From NCBI RefSeq assembly GCF_000002515.2, contig NC_006039.1:1054001-1118000 (forward strand): 64,000 nt of DNA, given 5' to 3'. This stretch comes from Kluyveromyces lactis. Lineage: Eukaryota > Ascomycota > Saccharomycetes > Saccharomycetales > Saccharomycetaceae. The stretch's first letter is position 1, and every line of letters begins with the position of its first letter. This document shows, in pieces, positions 18,569 to 27,987 of the stretch. The translations under genes were made by a program, and so were the position numbers. The notes beneath the pieces are model-generated. The model made no database searches. It saw nothing but the letters and a program-made list of their open reading frames with translations, and was not told the DNA's origin.

Positions 18569-19462
18569 ATTAGTATAGTCTTGCGGTTTACGTTTATACC
18601 TGTATCAAATCCAATCCTTATGAGAATGTCTACCAGTGATATTCTTTAAAGGAATGAGCTATGTTGACCTTGTCCCGTCAAATTCGGCTGGTATAATATA
18701 CTCATTCTTTTCCTTATATATCTAAAACCCGACTTCCACGAATAAAAAACAATATAAACTATATTTGACATATTTATATATATATGCTTTTATATGGCAT
18801 GGCTTGTGTATGGCACTGCAGTGATGCTGTCACTGATGCCTTAAATTACAACTTGCTATTCACTGAATGTAACTGTCAATCGGCTCGATGATACACTAGC
18901 TTGAGACACCCTGCGCGATTTCTGGGCGCTTTGTTGCGATATTTGCTCCAGTAAAAAAAAAAGGTTTTCTTTCGATGCTTTACTAATAGGTTTCGAGGCT
19001 TAAGAGCAAGGATGGATAACGTAATGGATGATATCTAATTTTCCACTCCGAGTAGGCAGAGCCTTCTAAGCCATTGATACCCTTGAATAGCAGACGTGAC
19101 CGGTGTCCTTGAATCAGTACGTATTATGTAGTTTAGTTTATACTTTCAGCTTGGAAATATCGTAAGCCTCATCCGAATCAGCCTAGCGCTTCTTCGTTGA
19201 TCTGCAGAAAGTTACCTTGGCATTGCAGAGACTTTCTTTATGTCATTTCAAATTTCTTCTTAGAGTTACAAGAGGAAATATGAATTTGACCAAAAAGTCA
19301 ACAAACCGGTTTGACAGAAAGGATTTGGATTTGGAAGTGTAAATAGTGACGGTTACAGGTAACAGGACGCGGTGTCCGTTGTTATAAATATTACAGTAAA
19401 CAAGGAAAAGGACGCAATTAGTCTGTGCCAATTAGCTAACACTAGGTTTCCTGTTTTACATC
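18569..19462. promoter_or_regulatory. Divergent SFK1 / ASK1 intergenic region
   Basis: These 894 bases contain an AT-dinucleotide stretch at about 18774-18785, an oligo(A) run at about 18953-18962 and a few G+C-rich patches. ATGs occur normally (for example 19279), so no long leader is implied. I recognise no RNA gene. Confidence 0.35.
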
Positions 19463-20119
19463 ATGGATGCAGTGAATATTGAACAAATAGATCAAGAGAT
19501 CACGTTAAATTTACAATCAATCGATTCAGACCTCTCGTACTGTTTCAACAAGATAACAAAGGATATAATACCGTACGTGACGCGATATGGACAGACTTGT
19601 GAAGATATCACGAATTCTAGTTCGTGGCTGAAAGAAATGTTTCAGCAGAGTGCTAATGTTCAGTTGGTGACGGATCAGGCTGTGGAATCTGCGGGTCAGG
19701 TTTTGGAGCCCCGGACTTCCTTATTTCCAGAGGTAGAAAACGAAACTGATGAGTTCCATACAGTCGATCAATACCCTGCTTTATCTCAAACCGGAGTAAG
19801 TTCCGCTGGTGCCCCCACCACGAAAACAGGAGGATCGGTAAAACAGGATCAATTTCAAGATCAGGATACCGATGAGTTGACTCAGGATAGTGCAATGGAA
19901 AAACAGAGGAAGAAGAGAAAAGTTTCGTTACAAATTCACCAACATTTCAATTCGTCGTCATCTTCTAATTCTTCAATGGAGAATGATATCTCTGCAAACA
20001 GTTCCCCAATAAAGACGATCCCCCCGGAAACAGAAACTGGGACAGAAACACATAACAAAATCCAGGGCGAATTGGCCAAGCCGGGAACCGTTATTCATTT
20101 TAACAGCAAACGCGATTGA
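19463..20119 (+). CDS. ASK1: DASH/Dam1 complex subunit Ask1
   Basis: Ask1 is a core subunit of the ten-protein DASH ring that couples kinetochores to microtubules. The conserved part is the N-terminal 70 residues: LDQEITVNLQ-like IDQEITLNLQSIDSDLSYCFNKIT, then DIIPYVTRYGQTCEDITNSSSWLKEMFQ. The remainder is disordered and Ser/Thr/Gln-rich with potential Cdk sites (SPIK), as in S. cerevisiae, but the protein is shorter (218 against 292 aa). It lies between SFK1 and MDM35 as in the YKL051-053 region. Confidence 0.93.
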   Translation: MDAVNIEQIDQEITLNLQSIDSDLSYCFNKITKDIIPYVTRYGQTCEDITNSSSWLKEMFQQSANVQLVTDQAVESAGQVLEPRTSLFPEVENETDEFHTVDQYPALSQTGVSSAGAPTTKTGGSVKQDQFQDQDTDELTQDSAMEKQRKKRKVSLQIHQHFNSSSSSNSSMENDISANSSPIKTIPPETETGTETHNKIQGELAKPGTVIHFNSKRD

Positions 20120-20215
20120 AGCTCTGTCTTAGCCTTCCCCCACTCACTTCTATATCATAGTGTGTGAGGTATACATTGTTACTCAGGGTTCCAGATCCTA
20201 TGACCTGAACGAACA

Positions 20216-20225
20216 ATCACGTGAT
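20216..20225. promoter_or_regulatory. MDM35: ATCACGTGAT palindrome before MDM35
   Basis: A perfect ten-base palindrome with CACGTG core sits about 145-155 bases before the MDM35 start. It is a Cbf1-type site of the kind also seen before RSM28 and near OAR1. Confidence 0.5.
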
Positions 20226-20369
20226 ATAATACTTTCCTTTTTAGTTTCATGCTTCTATAGCTTCGTTTTCAATCGGATTTCTACATGGTGAATTTGACAT
20301 TCTGATTATGTGCGATGCAGAGACTAAGTGAGTATTCATATACGATACAAGATACGCCACAAAACTACC

Positions 20370-20624
20370 ATGGGTAACGTGATGAGTGCAAGTTTCGCTA
20401 CAGAGTGTACACCTTTGAAGGGTAAGTACGATAAATGTTTTAACGACTGGTACAGCGAGAAATTTTTGAAAGGTGAGTCAATTGAAAACGAATGCCAAAC
20501 CGAATGGTACGAATATATGGAATGTGTCCAAGCTAGCTTGGTGAAACAAGGCATAAAACCAGCTCTAGATGAAGCACGTAAGGAAGCACCATTCGAGAAT
20601 GACGGAAAACCTGTAGAGCCTTGA
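20370..20624 (+). CDS. MDM35: Mitochondrial intermembrane-space chaperone Mdm35
   Basis: Mdm35 binds Ups1/Ups2 in the intermembrane space to form lipid-transfer complexes for phosphatidic acid and phosphatidylserine. The 84-residue protein (S. cerevisiae 86) has the twin CX9C motifs CTPLKGKYDKC and CQTEWYEYMEC. The start is the ATG at 20370, giving MGNVMSASFATEC, which matches the S. cerevisiae start MGNIMSASFAPEC; the reading frame is open a further 14 codons upstream but those are not conserved. The C-terminal block KQGIKPALDEARKEAPFEN is nearly invariant. Confidence 0.97.
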   Translation: MGNVMSASFATECTPLKGKYDKCFNDWYSEKFLKGESIENECQTEWYEYMECVQASLVKQGIKPALDEARKEAPFENDGKPVEP

Positions 20625-21547
20625 ATTGCGGACCAAAGAAACGCATACATACCTGCGCCATTCGCTATGATGAATCTAAGTATAAAATAAATTAAAATGG
20701 GTTTCATTTGAAACCTCTGTAAATAGAGAATACAATACAATACCTAGCGCGTATTTTTGACCACAGTAGGGTTAACATTACCAGGAGTTTCGACTGAAGT
20801 TGTACCACCGCTACGTGATTATACCTTAATCCTTTCTCCACCGTAAGTCAGGGCAACGTTCGTCCTTTGTGATATCTGCTGTGCAACTCTCTTAATTGGG
20901 GTAGCCTTCAGAGACACCTACATAATTCTGCATATAATAATTCAAACATATCACCTAAATAACTAAAGCACAAGAAGGTCCAGTATAATGACTGCTGTCA
21001 TATTCTTGTAGAACTTCGTGCCAGCTCCATCTCACTGTTTCTATCTCCTCATTGCAGTACTAGAATAGAATATTCTGATTACCCTCCCTCCTTTTTTACC
21101 CTATTGCCACCAATAGAAAAATTGAAATAAGAACATTTTCGATAAAAGTAAAATTTGATTTCGAAAGATCTGGGAAAATAGGAAACAAATATTGTTAAGT
21201 TAGATAGCTTAATACTCCAGAGAAAGAGTTCAAGGATTGAAACGGCGTTTAAGAGTTCCATTTTTGTAACGATACCTATCTCGCGTGCTTTTCTTGTTGC
21301 GAGCAGATACTAAAATTGTACTTTTTTTGGAAAGAAATTATACTCAACATTTTCCAATAAAGCATTATAAAAAATTTGCATACTTGCTTAAACTTCTAAG
21401 ATTAACAACAAGCAATCAGAACTACTTCAAGAGAACTACTACTACTCACGCAATCCAATTACAGATTATTACAATAACGATCGCCTTCCCTCTTTTGCTA
21501 GCAATAATTTAGGTTCGCACAGTTTTTATCAATAGAAATAATCCCGG
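20625..21547 (+). promoter_or_regulatory. DEF1: DEF1 upstream region with 557-nt ATG-free leader
   Basis: The last sense-strand ATG before DEF1 is at 20988-20990; none occurs from 20991 to the start at 21548, against about eight on the opposite strand. CT-rich tracts near 21084-21096 and A-rich tracts nearer the gene are typical of yeast leaders. I infer a 5' leader of roughly half a kilobase. Confidence 0.55.
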
Positions 21548-23485
21548 ATGTCACAATTTAAGAGAAACGCCAGTTCGAAGAAACTGGACTCTGAGACTAA
21601 ATATAAGCTTGAGACGCTATCAGAATTGTTCCCAGATTGGACAAATGATGATTTAATTGATTTAGTCCGTGAATATGATGATCTAGAAACCATAGTTGAT
21701 AAGATAACTACTGGAGCAGTGACAAAATGGGACGAAGTGAAGAAACCATCTAAAAAGGAAAAGCCTGCATCGCATATAGAACACCAATCTCATAGTTCTC
21801 ATCAACAGCTGCAACAACAAGCCGCATCACACCTGGACCCTGAAGATTCTCCTTCTCTAATAAATCAACATCATTCGCATCAAAGACAATCTAGATCCAC
21901 CTCTAAGTTCAGTAATAACAGCGCCAATGGCAAATCAGTGCAACAAAGACAGCAACACCAGTCAAATAATAAAGATAACAAGAAGCAGCCTTCAAAGGAT
22001 AGTTTGAAGCCTGCTCCATTACCATCTAAATCTAACGCTGGTAATAACGCGGGGTCTTGGGCCGCCGTATTGGCAGAAAAGAAAAAGGCTCATGAAAAGA
22101 AGATTGACCATACAAAGTCGTCTAATACAATTGCACATGAATCTACTAATGAACAATCTGAATCTAATGAACATACCGAACCAACTGAAGTTGAAGTTGC
22201 ACCTGCCCAGCCTGTTGACTCTGCACCAGAATCTGTCAGCCATCAACATGCGCCAGAATCTGAATCAATCGCCACCACAAACGGTGATTCTAAGCCAAAG
22301 AGTTGGGCTGACATTGCAAGCGCAAAGAGCAGACAAAGACAACTACAGCAACAGAACAAGAAGCAACAACAGCAACAAAAATCTAAGCCATTGGACAACT
22401 TTGATGCTTTGAAGGAAGAAGTTGATCAGTTGTCTTCTGAGCAAACGGAGAATGGAAACCACGCTATTTCTCAAGAACCAGAACAACAGCAACAACCATA
22501 TGCTCAACAGTCTACATTTGAGGAACCTGCCCAACAAGAGGAAGAAGTCGTAGCGGAAACTACCGAACAACAACAATCACAGCAGCCACAACAGGAAGAG
22601 CCTGCTCAACCAGAAGTTTCTCAAGTTCAAGAAACTGCCCCTGTATCTTTGCCAGAGGAAACCAATGCTGCTAATGGTGTCTCTAACATCCAGTTCGGTT
22701 CTGAAGACAAGGCTGCTCAACAAACTCTTGCATCTCAAAACTATTACCAACAACAACCAAACCAACAATATGCTCCACAACAAGTCCCACAATCTGCAGC
22801 AGCTGCAGCAGCAGCTCAAGCTCAAGCTCAACAATACTACATGTACCAAAACCAATTTGGTTACTCGTACCCAGGTATGTTCGATAACCAATCTTACTTG
22901 GGCTACGGCCAACAATTTGGTGCCCCACAAGTTCCTCAAGGCCAAGTTCAACCAGGTCAACAAGCACAACCAGGCCAGCAACCAGCTGCTGGTTCTCCAA
23001 ACGCTCAACAAGGTCAAACAGCTTCAGCTTATGGTGCCCCATCTGGTACTGGTTATCAATCTCAAGAGGTTCCACAGCAATCCCCAGCTCAGCAACATGT
23101 CCAACCTCAACAATACAGCGGTTACGGTATGCCATACATGTACTACCAACAATCTTTCCCATACGGTCAACCACAATATGGCATGGCTGGTCAATACCCA
23201 TACCAAATGCCAAAGGCTGGATACAACTACTACCCACCTCAGCCCCAATCTCAACAACAAGGTGGTCAAGCCCAAGGCTCAACTCAATCCCAAGTTGAAG
23301 AGGAACAAGCTAATGGTCAACAAGGTGGTGCCAATGCTAATGCTGCCAATGCATCTCAACAGTACCAGCAATACTATCAATATCAACAAGCTCAAACTCA
23401 ACCACAACAACAAGCTCAGCAAGGTATGCCTTACGGTTATTCCTCGTATGACTACTCCTCTCAAACTTCAAGAGGTTTCTACTAA
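21548..23485 (+). CDS. DEF1: RNA polymerase II degradation factor Def1
   Basis: Def1 promotes ubiquitylation and degradation of stalled RNA polymerase II; its N-terminal fragment enters the nucleus after proteasomal processing of the Q-rich tail. The 645-residue protein (S. cerevisiae 738) starts with a CUE-like domain (about residues 15-62: [20 protein letters not shown]). A conserved [17 protein letters not shown] block (about 168-184) and a [14 protein letters not shown] block (about 251-264) follow, then about 380 residues dominated by Gln, Ala, Tyr and Pro. CAA/CAG-coded glutamine runs create many long open frames in other phases here; none is a gene. It keeps its YKL054C position between MDM35 and OAR1. 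Confidence 0.96.
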   Translation: MSQFKRNASSKKLDSETKYKLETLSELFPDWTNDDLIDLVREYDDLETIVDKITTGAVTKWDEVKKPSKKEKPASHIEHQSHSSHQQLQQQAASHLDPEDSPSLINQHHSHQRQSRSTSKFSNNSANGKSVQQRQQHQSNNKDNKKQPSKDSLKPAPLPSKSNAGNNAGSWAAVLAEKKKAHEKKIDHTKSSNTIAHESTNEQSESNEHTEPTEVEVAPAQPVDSAPESVSHQHAPESESIATTNGDSKPKSWADIASAKSRQRQLQQQNKKQQQQQKSKPLDNFDALKEEVDQLSSEQTENGNHAISQEPEQQQQPYAQQSTFEEPAQQEEEVVAETTEQQQSQQPQQEEPAQPEVSQVQETAPVSLPEETNAANGVSNIQFGSEDKAAQQTLASQNYYQQQPNQQYAPQQVPQSAAAAAAAQAQAQQYYMYQNQFGYSYPGMFDNQSYLGYGQQFGAPQVPQGQVQPGQQAQPGQQPAAGSPNAQQGQTASAYGAPSGTGYQSQEVPQQSPAQQHVQPQQYSGYGMPYMYYQQSFPYGQPQYGMAGQYPYQMPKAGYNYYPPQPQSQQQGGQAQGSTQSQVEEEQANGQQGGANANAANASQQYQQYYQYQQAQTQPQQQAQQGMPYGYSSYDYSSQTSRGFY

Positions 23486-23785
23486 AAGGTATAAACTTCT
23501 TCAAGAGATATTATTGTAAGCTGCAATGATTTCATACTTATTATATTTGGGACCCCGGGCGATTCTAAGATGTTGGCTCACGTGATTTGTTGATACTACA
23601 TGAATACCAACAAGGCTTTCATTTATTATTTACATCGGAATGTTTAGATTCGTAAATAGTTTTCCTTAACATTAAAGAAAAATTCAAAACCGTTTACATG
23701 GCAAATGTCCGATACGTAATAAGACTGTTAGAATATACCCACTTCAGTTTCAAATTTTTGTAGGCAAGCTGGTAAACTGTACTCA
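23486..23785. promoter_or_regulatory. OAR1: DEF1 3' / OAR1 promoter region
   Basis: This 300-base spacer contains TCACGTGA at 23578-23585, about 200 bases before OAR1. It is the third Cbf1-type site before a mitochondrial gene in this window. Confidence 0.45.
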
Positions 23786-24565
23786 ATGAAGCAAAACCTT
23801 GTTTCCATTGTGAGTGGAGCAACCAGAGGAATAGGGTCCAAGATCCGAGATGAGCTGTTACTAAGCGGATATTCGGTTATATATATTGGTAGTAACGACG
23901 ACTCCGTTGTCAAAAACCAACCACGCATCAAATTGAACCATGGTCAATTTGCTAAAGGTATATCGATCAATTTTAAGGGCTGGCCAACATGGGTTGATAC
24001 CACTTGGAGCCAGTTCATTTGTCGAAATGGCAAGATAGAGACTAAAATCGAATCGAACGATCTAATGGCTGGCTTTGATAAGAAACAGTACCGACTTGAT
24101 CTCTTGGTAAATTGTGCCGGAATTACGCAAACTACAGCCGCTATCAAGGCTAATACCAACGAGATGGCTGACATTATGAATGTCAACTTCATGAGTTCGG
24201 TGAGTCTTACACAATTGGCATTGAAACAGATGATACGAAATACTAAGCTACACGGGCACCGAGGAAAGATCGTTAATATAGCATCAGTACTGGGAGATTC
24301 AAGCAGTAACATAATAGTACCGGGTACGGCCATGTACAGTGCATCCAAGGCTGCAATGATCCAATATAACCGCGTCCTATCGGAAGAATTGAAACGATTG
24401 AGCATTGACGTCCAGACCATATCACCGGGGCTTGTCGAAAGTACAGATATGATCAAGACATTAGACCCAGAAATACAACAGAAACTGCGAGAAAAGTTAC
24501 CGAACGGTGAATTGACGTCTGTAAACGGGATAATAGCTGCGATGGGGCTTAAAAACCTAGCATAA
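23786..24565 (+). CDS. OAR1: Mitochondrial 3-oxoacyl-[ACP] reductase
   Basis: Oar1 performs the NADPH-dependent keto-reduction of mitochondrial type II fatty-acid synthesis, which feeds lipoic acid formation. The 259-residue short-chain dehydrogenase (S. cerevisiae 278) has the cofactor motif SGATRGIG (10-17), NCAG (109-112), catalytic Ser167 and the YSASK pair (Tyr184, Lys188), followed by SPGLVEST. The N-terminus starts almost directly at the cofactor strand, with no obvious presequence, as in S. cerevisiae. YKL055C position is conserved. Confidence 0.95.
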   Translation: MKQNLVSIVSGATRGIGSKIRDELLLSGYSVIYIGSNDDSVVKNQPRIKLNHGQFAKGISINFKGWPTWVDTTWSQFICRNGKIETKIESNDLMAGFDKKQYRLDLLVNCAGITQTTAAIKANTNEMADIMNVNFMSSVSLTQLALKQMIRNTKLHGHRGKIVNIASVLGDSSSNIIVPGTAMYSASKAAMIQYNRVLSEELKRLSIDVQTISPGLVESTDMIKTLDPEIQQKLREKLPNGELTSVNGIIAAMGLKNLA

Positions 24566-25047
24566 ACTGAATATAAATGCGAGTGTAGCAGTTTACGAGC
24601 CTATATAAAGGGAAATGCATGCAGTTAGCCAATTCACGTGATGCTTGAATTTATTGTGTGGTGTACGGATAATTGCTTTTTCCCACTTCTACAGCTCATC
24701 GCCGTGATTTTTTCTTTTACAGAAGCGAAGTGAAAAATTTTTTTTTCTTTTTGTTCAAGGTTTTCCTGTTCAAAGGAAGGTTTATATAAAGGATGGAAAT
24801 TCGATGCACATGATGAACATTGGATATCAAGATAAAATTAATTCTTTTCATTGTTTAGAGGTATTTCTTCTTGGTTTTAAATTACATTTTAGTGCATGAT
24901 GTTATTTATTTCCTTTGAATATTTATTCTTTGTAATGATTGTTTTGTAATCTTTTTGGATAGTTGATTTAATTTAGTTTTAGTTTAGTTTAGCTTTATCT
25001 TACATCCCGTGAAGAGAACATCAATCGATCCCTGATACAATAGCAAC
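24566..25047 (+). promoter_or_regulatory. TMA19: TMA19 promoter: PAC, RRPE and TATA elements
   Basis: Reading toward TMA19: TCACGTGA (24634-24641), then AGCTCATCGC (24693-24702), an exact PAC element in reverse orientation. TGAAAAATTT (24731-24740), an exact RRPE, and TATATAAA (24783-24790) follow. PAC plus RRPE is the signature of the ribosome-biogenesis regulon (Dot6/Tod6 and Stb3 sites). The leader ends in short TTTAG repeats (about 24970-24992). Confidence 0.75.
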
Positions 25048-25551
25048 ATGATCATTTACACTGATATTATCTCTGGTGACGAACTATTGTCCGATGCCTA
25101 CGACTTGAAGTTGGTTGACGGTGTCATTTACGAAGCTGACTGTGACATGGTCAAGGTTGGTGGTGACAACATCGATATCGGTGCCAACCCATCTGCTGAA
25201 GACGGTGGTGACGACGTCGAAGATGGTACTGAATTGGTCAACAATGTTGTTCACTCTTTCCGTTTGCAACAAACTGCTTTCGACAAGAAATCTTTCTTGA
25301 CTTACATCAAGGGTTACATGAAGGAAATCAAGGGTAGATTGCAAGAATCTAACCCAGACGAAGTTAGCGTTTTCGAAAAAGGTGCTCAAGCTTACGTCAA
25401 GAAGGTTATCGGTTCTTTCAAGGACTGGGAATTCTTCACTGGTGAATCCATGGACCCAGATGGAATGTTGGTCTTGTTGAACTACCGTGAAGATGGTACC
25501 ACTCCATTCGTCGCTATCTGGAAGCACGGTGTCAAGGCTGAAAAGATCTAA
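25048..25551 (+). CDS. TMA19: Translationally controlled tumour protein homolog (TCTP)
   Basis: Tma19 is the ribosome-associated TCTP of yeast, which moves to mitochondria under oxidative stress. At 167 residues it matches the S. cerevisiae length. It starts MIIYTDIISGDELLSDAYDL and carries the TCTP signature region (IGANPSAEDG...) and FFTGESMDPDGMLVLLNYREDGTTPF near the end. Codon use is strongly biased (TTG, GGT, GAC, GAA, AAG), much more than its neighbours, which indicates very high expression. This fits its growth-regulated promoter. Confidence 0.98.
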   Translation: MIIYTDIISGDELLSDAYDLKLVDGVIYEADCDMVKVGGDNIDIGANPSAEDGGDDVEDGTELVNNVVHSFRLQQTAFDKKSFLTYIKGYMKEIKGRLQESNPDEVSVFEKGAQAYVKKVIGSFKDWEFFTGESMDPDGMLVLLNYREDGTTPFVAIWKHGVKAEKI

Positions 25552-25938
25552 ACAGCTTAAGGAGAATTTTATTCCACTTCCTCGCAATGCCATTTATTTC
25601 TTTATTCATCTAATATCGTATCATATATGTATATACAAATAATAATACAATATCCGAAACACCAAGTTTGATATCCAAAATACGCTTTAAATTGAGTTCT
25701 GTCTTGAAAGGTACTAACACTAGCTTTAAAATTCCGGTTTACTCAGTTGCATAATGATTTTTCTATCTAGTGATTTATTATGGAAAAAAAATAAGAGAAA
25801 TGAAGACATGATGTGGTTTATTTACTATTTGGGGGGTTTGTAACAATTTAATAGCAAGCCATCTGTAACCAAACTGGTACCAAGGGATACCGATACAAAC
25901 CTAGCCGGTTCAGAGAGAGTCCTTTCAACACAACTGTC
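25552..25938. other. TMA19 3' / FAR8 promoter region
   Basis: These 387 bases open with an AT-rich 3' region (TATATGTATATA near 25624) typical of yeast polyadenylation, followed by unremarkable promoter sequence. S. cerevisiae has RSF1 (YMR030W) between EIS1 and FAR8; no trace of it is visible here. Confidence 0.35.
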
Positions 25939-27603
25939 ATGAATTCACCTTCCGCTCATTATACATTGCCTGGTGTAATGCACTATTTGCAGACAGAATA
26001 TACTAAGAATGAAAGGGACAGGATCAATTGGGAGTTGGAAAGATGTGAAATGAAATCGAGAATCGCCCAATTGGAAGGTGAGAATAGAGATTTGAAATCT
26101 GGATTGGTTAAATTGCAGAACCAATTGAAAGATTCTGGCTGTTCGTCATCGGGGAACCTAAACGAAAACGATGAGACCGGAAAATCCTTGCCGCTAGAAT
26201 CATGGGAGCAAGAGGAAGAACTGTTACATTCAAAACTATCGGTGCAAGAAAACATTAAAGAAATAGTGTACCTTTTGAAAAGCCCGCCAGTAACAGATCA
26301 GTTGGAATCATTGAATGATAAAGATGATTCGGTGAAAAAATTAGAATCCTTGAATTTGTTTAATGTCAACAACTCTAGCATTCTCAAGAATGGTACTGAT
26401 AATAGAACCGAAGTTAAAAACGAACATAAAATAAGTAATTCGCAAGTTGACGACGGGGATCTTATCATCAATGATAAAGAGGCCAATAGTACCAGCAGTG
26501 ATGTCCCAAATATCACTCTAAACAGGGATTGGAAAGATGTCATAAATTCACCCCCAGGAGATGACGTTTCTGATGCCGAAACTGTAATAAACACAAGGCG
26601 ATCAAGATCATCGTCCTTGTTCTCAACACAATCCAATGAGATGCTCAAATTCCATACTTATCGTTTCTTACAGTATCATTTATCTTCAATTAGCAAATTG
26701 AAGCTTCTCGGAAACAACATGCTATCTTTTGGCTCAGATGGTTTACTAAAGCACTGGCTCATTGAACCTAGTTTGAACTCTAATGAAAAGGCAACCAAGG
26801 CGTTTCACTGTGTGCCTAACCTCTTGGGTATTTTTTGGTTGAATAAAACAAGGTTTATGACTGTGGATGAAACTTCCGTCAAGTTGTGGAACGTAAGCCA
26901 GAGCGACCCTGTCATATCTTGGGATGGCCTCAAGGATTTAGAAGGCTTACAATCTGTAGATTTCAAAAATAAATGGCTAATTTTGACTTTCGTTAACGAG
27001 ATACGGGTCTGGGAAATTAAAATCGATGACTCCAGTATCGTTAAGGTTAATGAATTCGTCATTTCAGTCCCCAATAAGATTCTCAATTGTTTGTTGGGAT
27101 TAACGGAAAAATCGCTTATAATATTAAATGGTAGTTCAAAACAAAACGTAAAGATTTCTATCTTCGACTTTCAAGGCTCCCTTTTACAACAAATCGATCT
27201 TTCTCATTCGCTGACCCAATTCCATCACACAAATAATGAATTAGCATTGAACAGGTCGACATCAAAATTGCTTGTGAGATTCGATACAGAAACTCTGATT
27301 TACTCTTTCGATCAGAAGAAGACCATTTTAGTGTCTTCTACCGCAGAATCTGCTATTTCCTCGATTTTCCTCAATGATTTGGAGTACACTGTCACCGCTT
27401 TGAAGGATGGTTCAATACTCGTGAAGTCAATCAAAGAAGATGGTAAAGTAATTAGAAAATACAATCATTATGAACACCCTGAGAAGGTTCCCGCTGAAGT
27501 GCAACCAATTGCCATTGCATCCACAGTCATAGATGATACCCCTGTAATCGTTTCTGGTGGCTATAACGGTGTGATACGACTAGAAAAAATTATGAGCTTA
27601 TGA
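25939..27603 (+). CDS. FAR8: Striatin-like STRIPAK/FAR complex subunit Far8
   Basis: Far8 is the striatin-related subunit of the Far complex (yeast STRIPAK), which acts in pheromone-arrest recovery and opposes TORC2 signalling. The 554-residue protein (S. cerevisiae 523) opens with the striatin N-terminal signature YTLPGVMHYLQTEYTKNERDR, a coiled coil (about 18-70), an acidic disordered linker, and a divergent WD40-type propeller from about residue 235 to the end (starting KFHTYRFLQYHLSSISKLKL). It lies between TMA19 (YKL056C) and NUP120 (YKL057C) although its S. cerevisiae ortholog is YMR029C: a clear case of interleaving. Confidence 0.93.
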   Translation: MNSPSAHYTLPGVMHYLQTEYTKNERDRINWELERCEMKSRIAQLEGENRDLKSGLVKLQNQLKDSGCSSSGNLNENDETGKSLPLESWEQEEELLHSKLSVQENIKEIVYLLKSPPVTDQLESLNDKDDSVKKLESLNLFNVNNSSILKNGTDNRTEVKNEHKISNSQVDDGDLIINDKEANSTSSDVPNITLNRDWKDVINSPPGDDVSDAETVINTRRSRSSSLFSTQSNEMLKFHTYRFLQYHLSSISKLKLLGNNMLSFGSDGLLKHWLIEPSLNSNEKATKAFHCVPNLLGIFWLNKTRFMTVDETSVKLWNVSQSDPVISWDGLKDLEGLQSVDFKNKWLILTFVNEIRVWEIKIDDSSIVKVNEFVISVPNKILNCLLGLTEKSLIILNGSSKQNVKISIFDFQGSLLQQIDLSHSLTQFHHTNNELALNRSTSKLLVRFDTETLIYSFDQKKTILVSSTAESAISSIFLNDLEYTVTALKDGSILVKSIKEDGKVIRKYNHYEHPEKVPAEVQPIAIASTVIDDTPVIVSGGYNGVIRLEKIMSL

Positions 27604-27987
27604 ACGCAATGCTATAGTAATCAAAGCTGCCGCTATAATTCAAAGAGAAATATAGGAAAATAATCTATAATGCTCATGTAAAACAGTACAAGACGAACGT
27701 CATCGTCTATAGACATGGTATCCCCAGAGTACCTATATAATCCTCCTCACAACATGGAAATTATTGCCCAAGCGACCTTAAAATTCAGTTATAAGTTACC
27801 CGGATAATATTGTTTTCATGGTTACAACAACAATGAGAAAAGACATGTTGAAATCAATCTGACATGAAGTGGAATCGGTAAACAGAAGAGAACAGCCACC
27901 AGAGAACTTCAATTACAGGCTAAATCGGAACATAAACCTACAACATTACTATTGAACAGCTGAGAGGTAAAGCTGAAACTGCGAAAA
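27604..27987. other. FAR8 3' / NUP120 promoter region
   Basis: This 384-base spacer between two rightward genes holds scattered ATGs (for example near 27864), so no long leader is implied. I see nothing further. Confidence 0.35.

Noticed and set aside
22019-23519. Several long ORFs in other frames inside DEF1
   Set aside because: They arise from CAA/CAG repeat coding and GC-poor composition and encode simple repeats.
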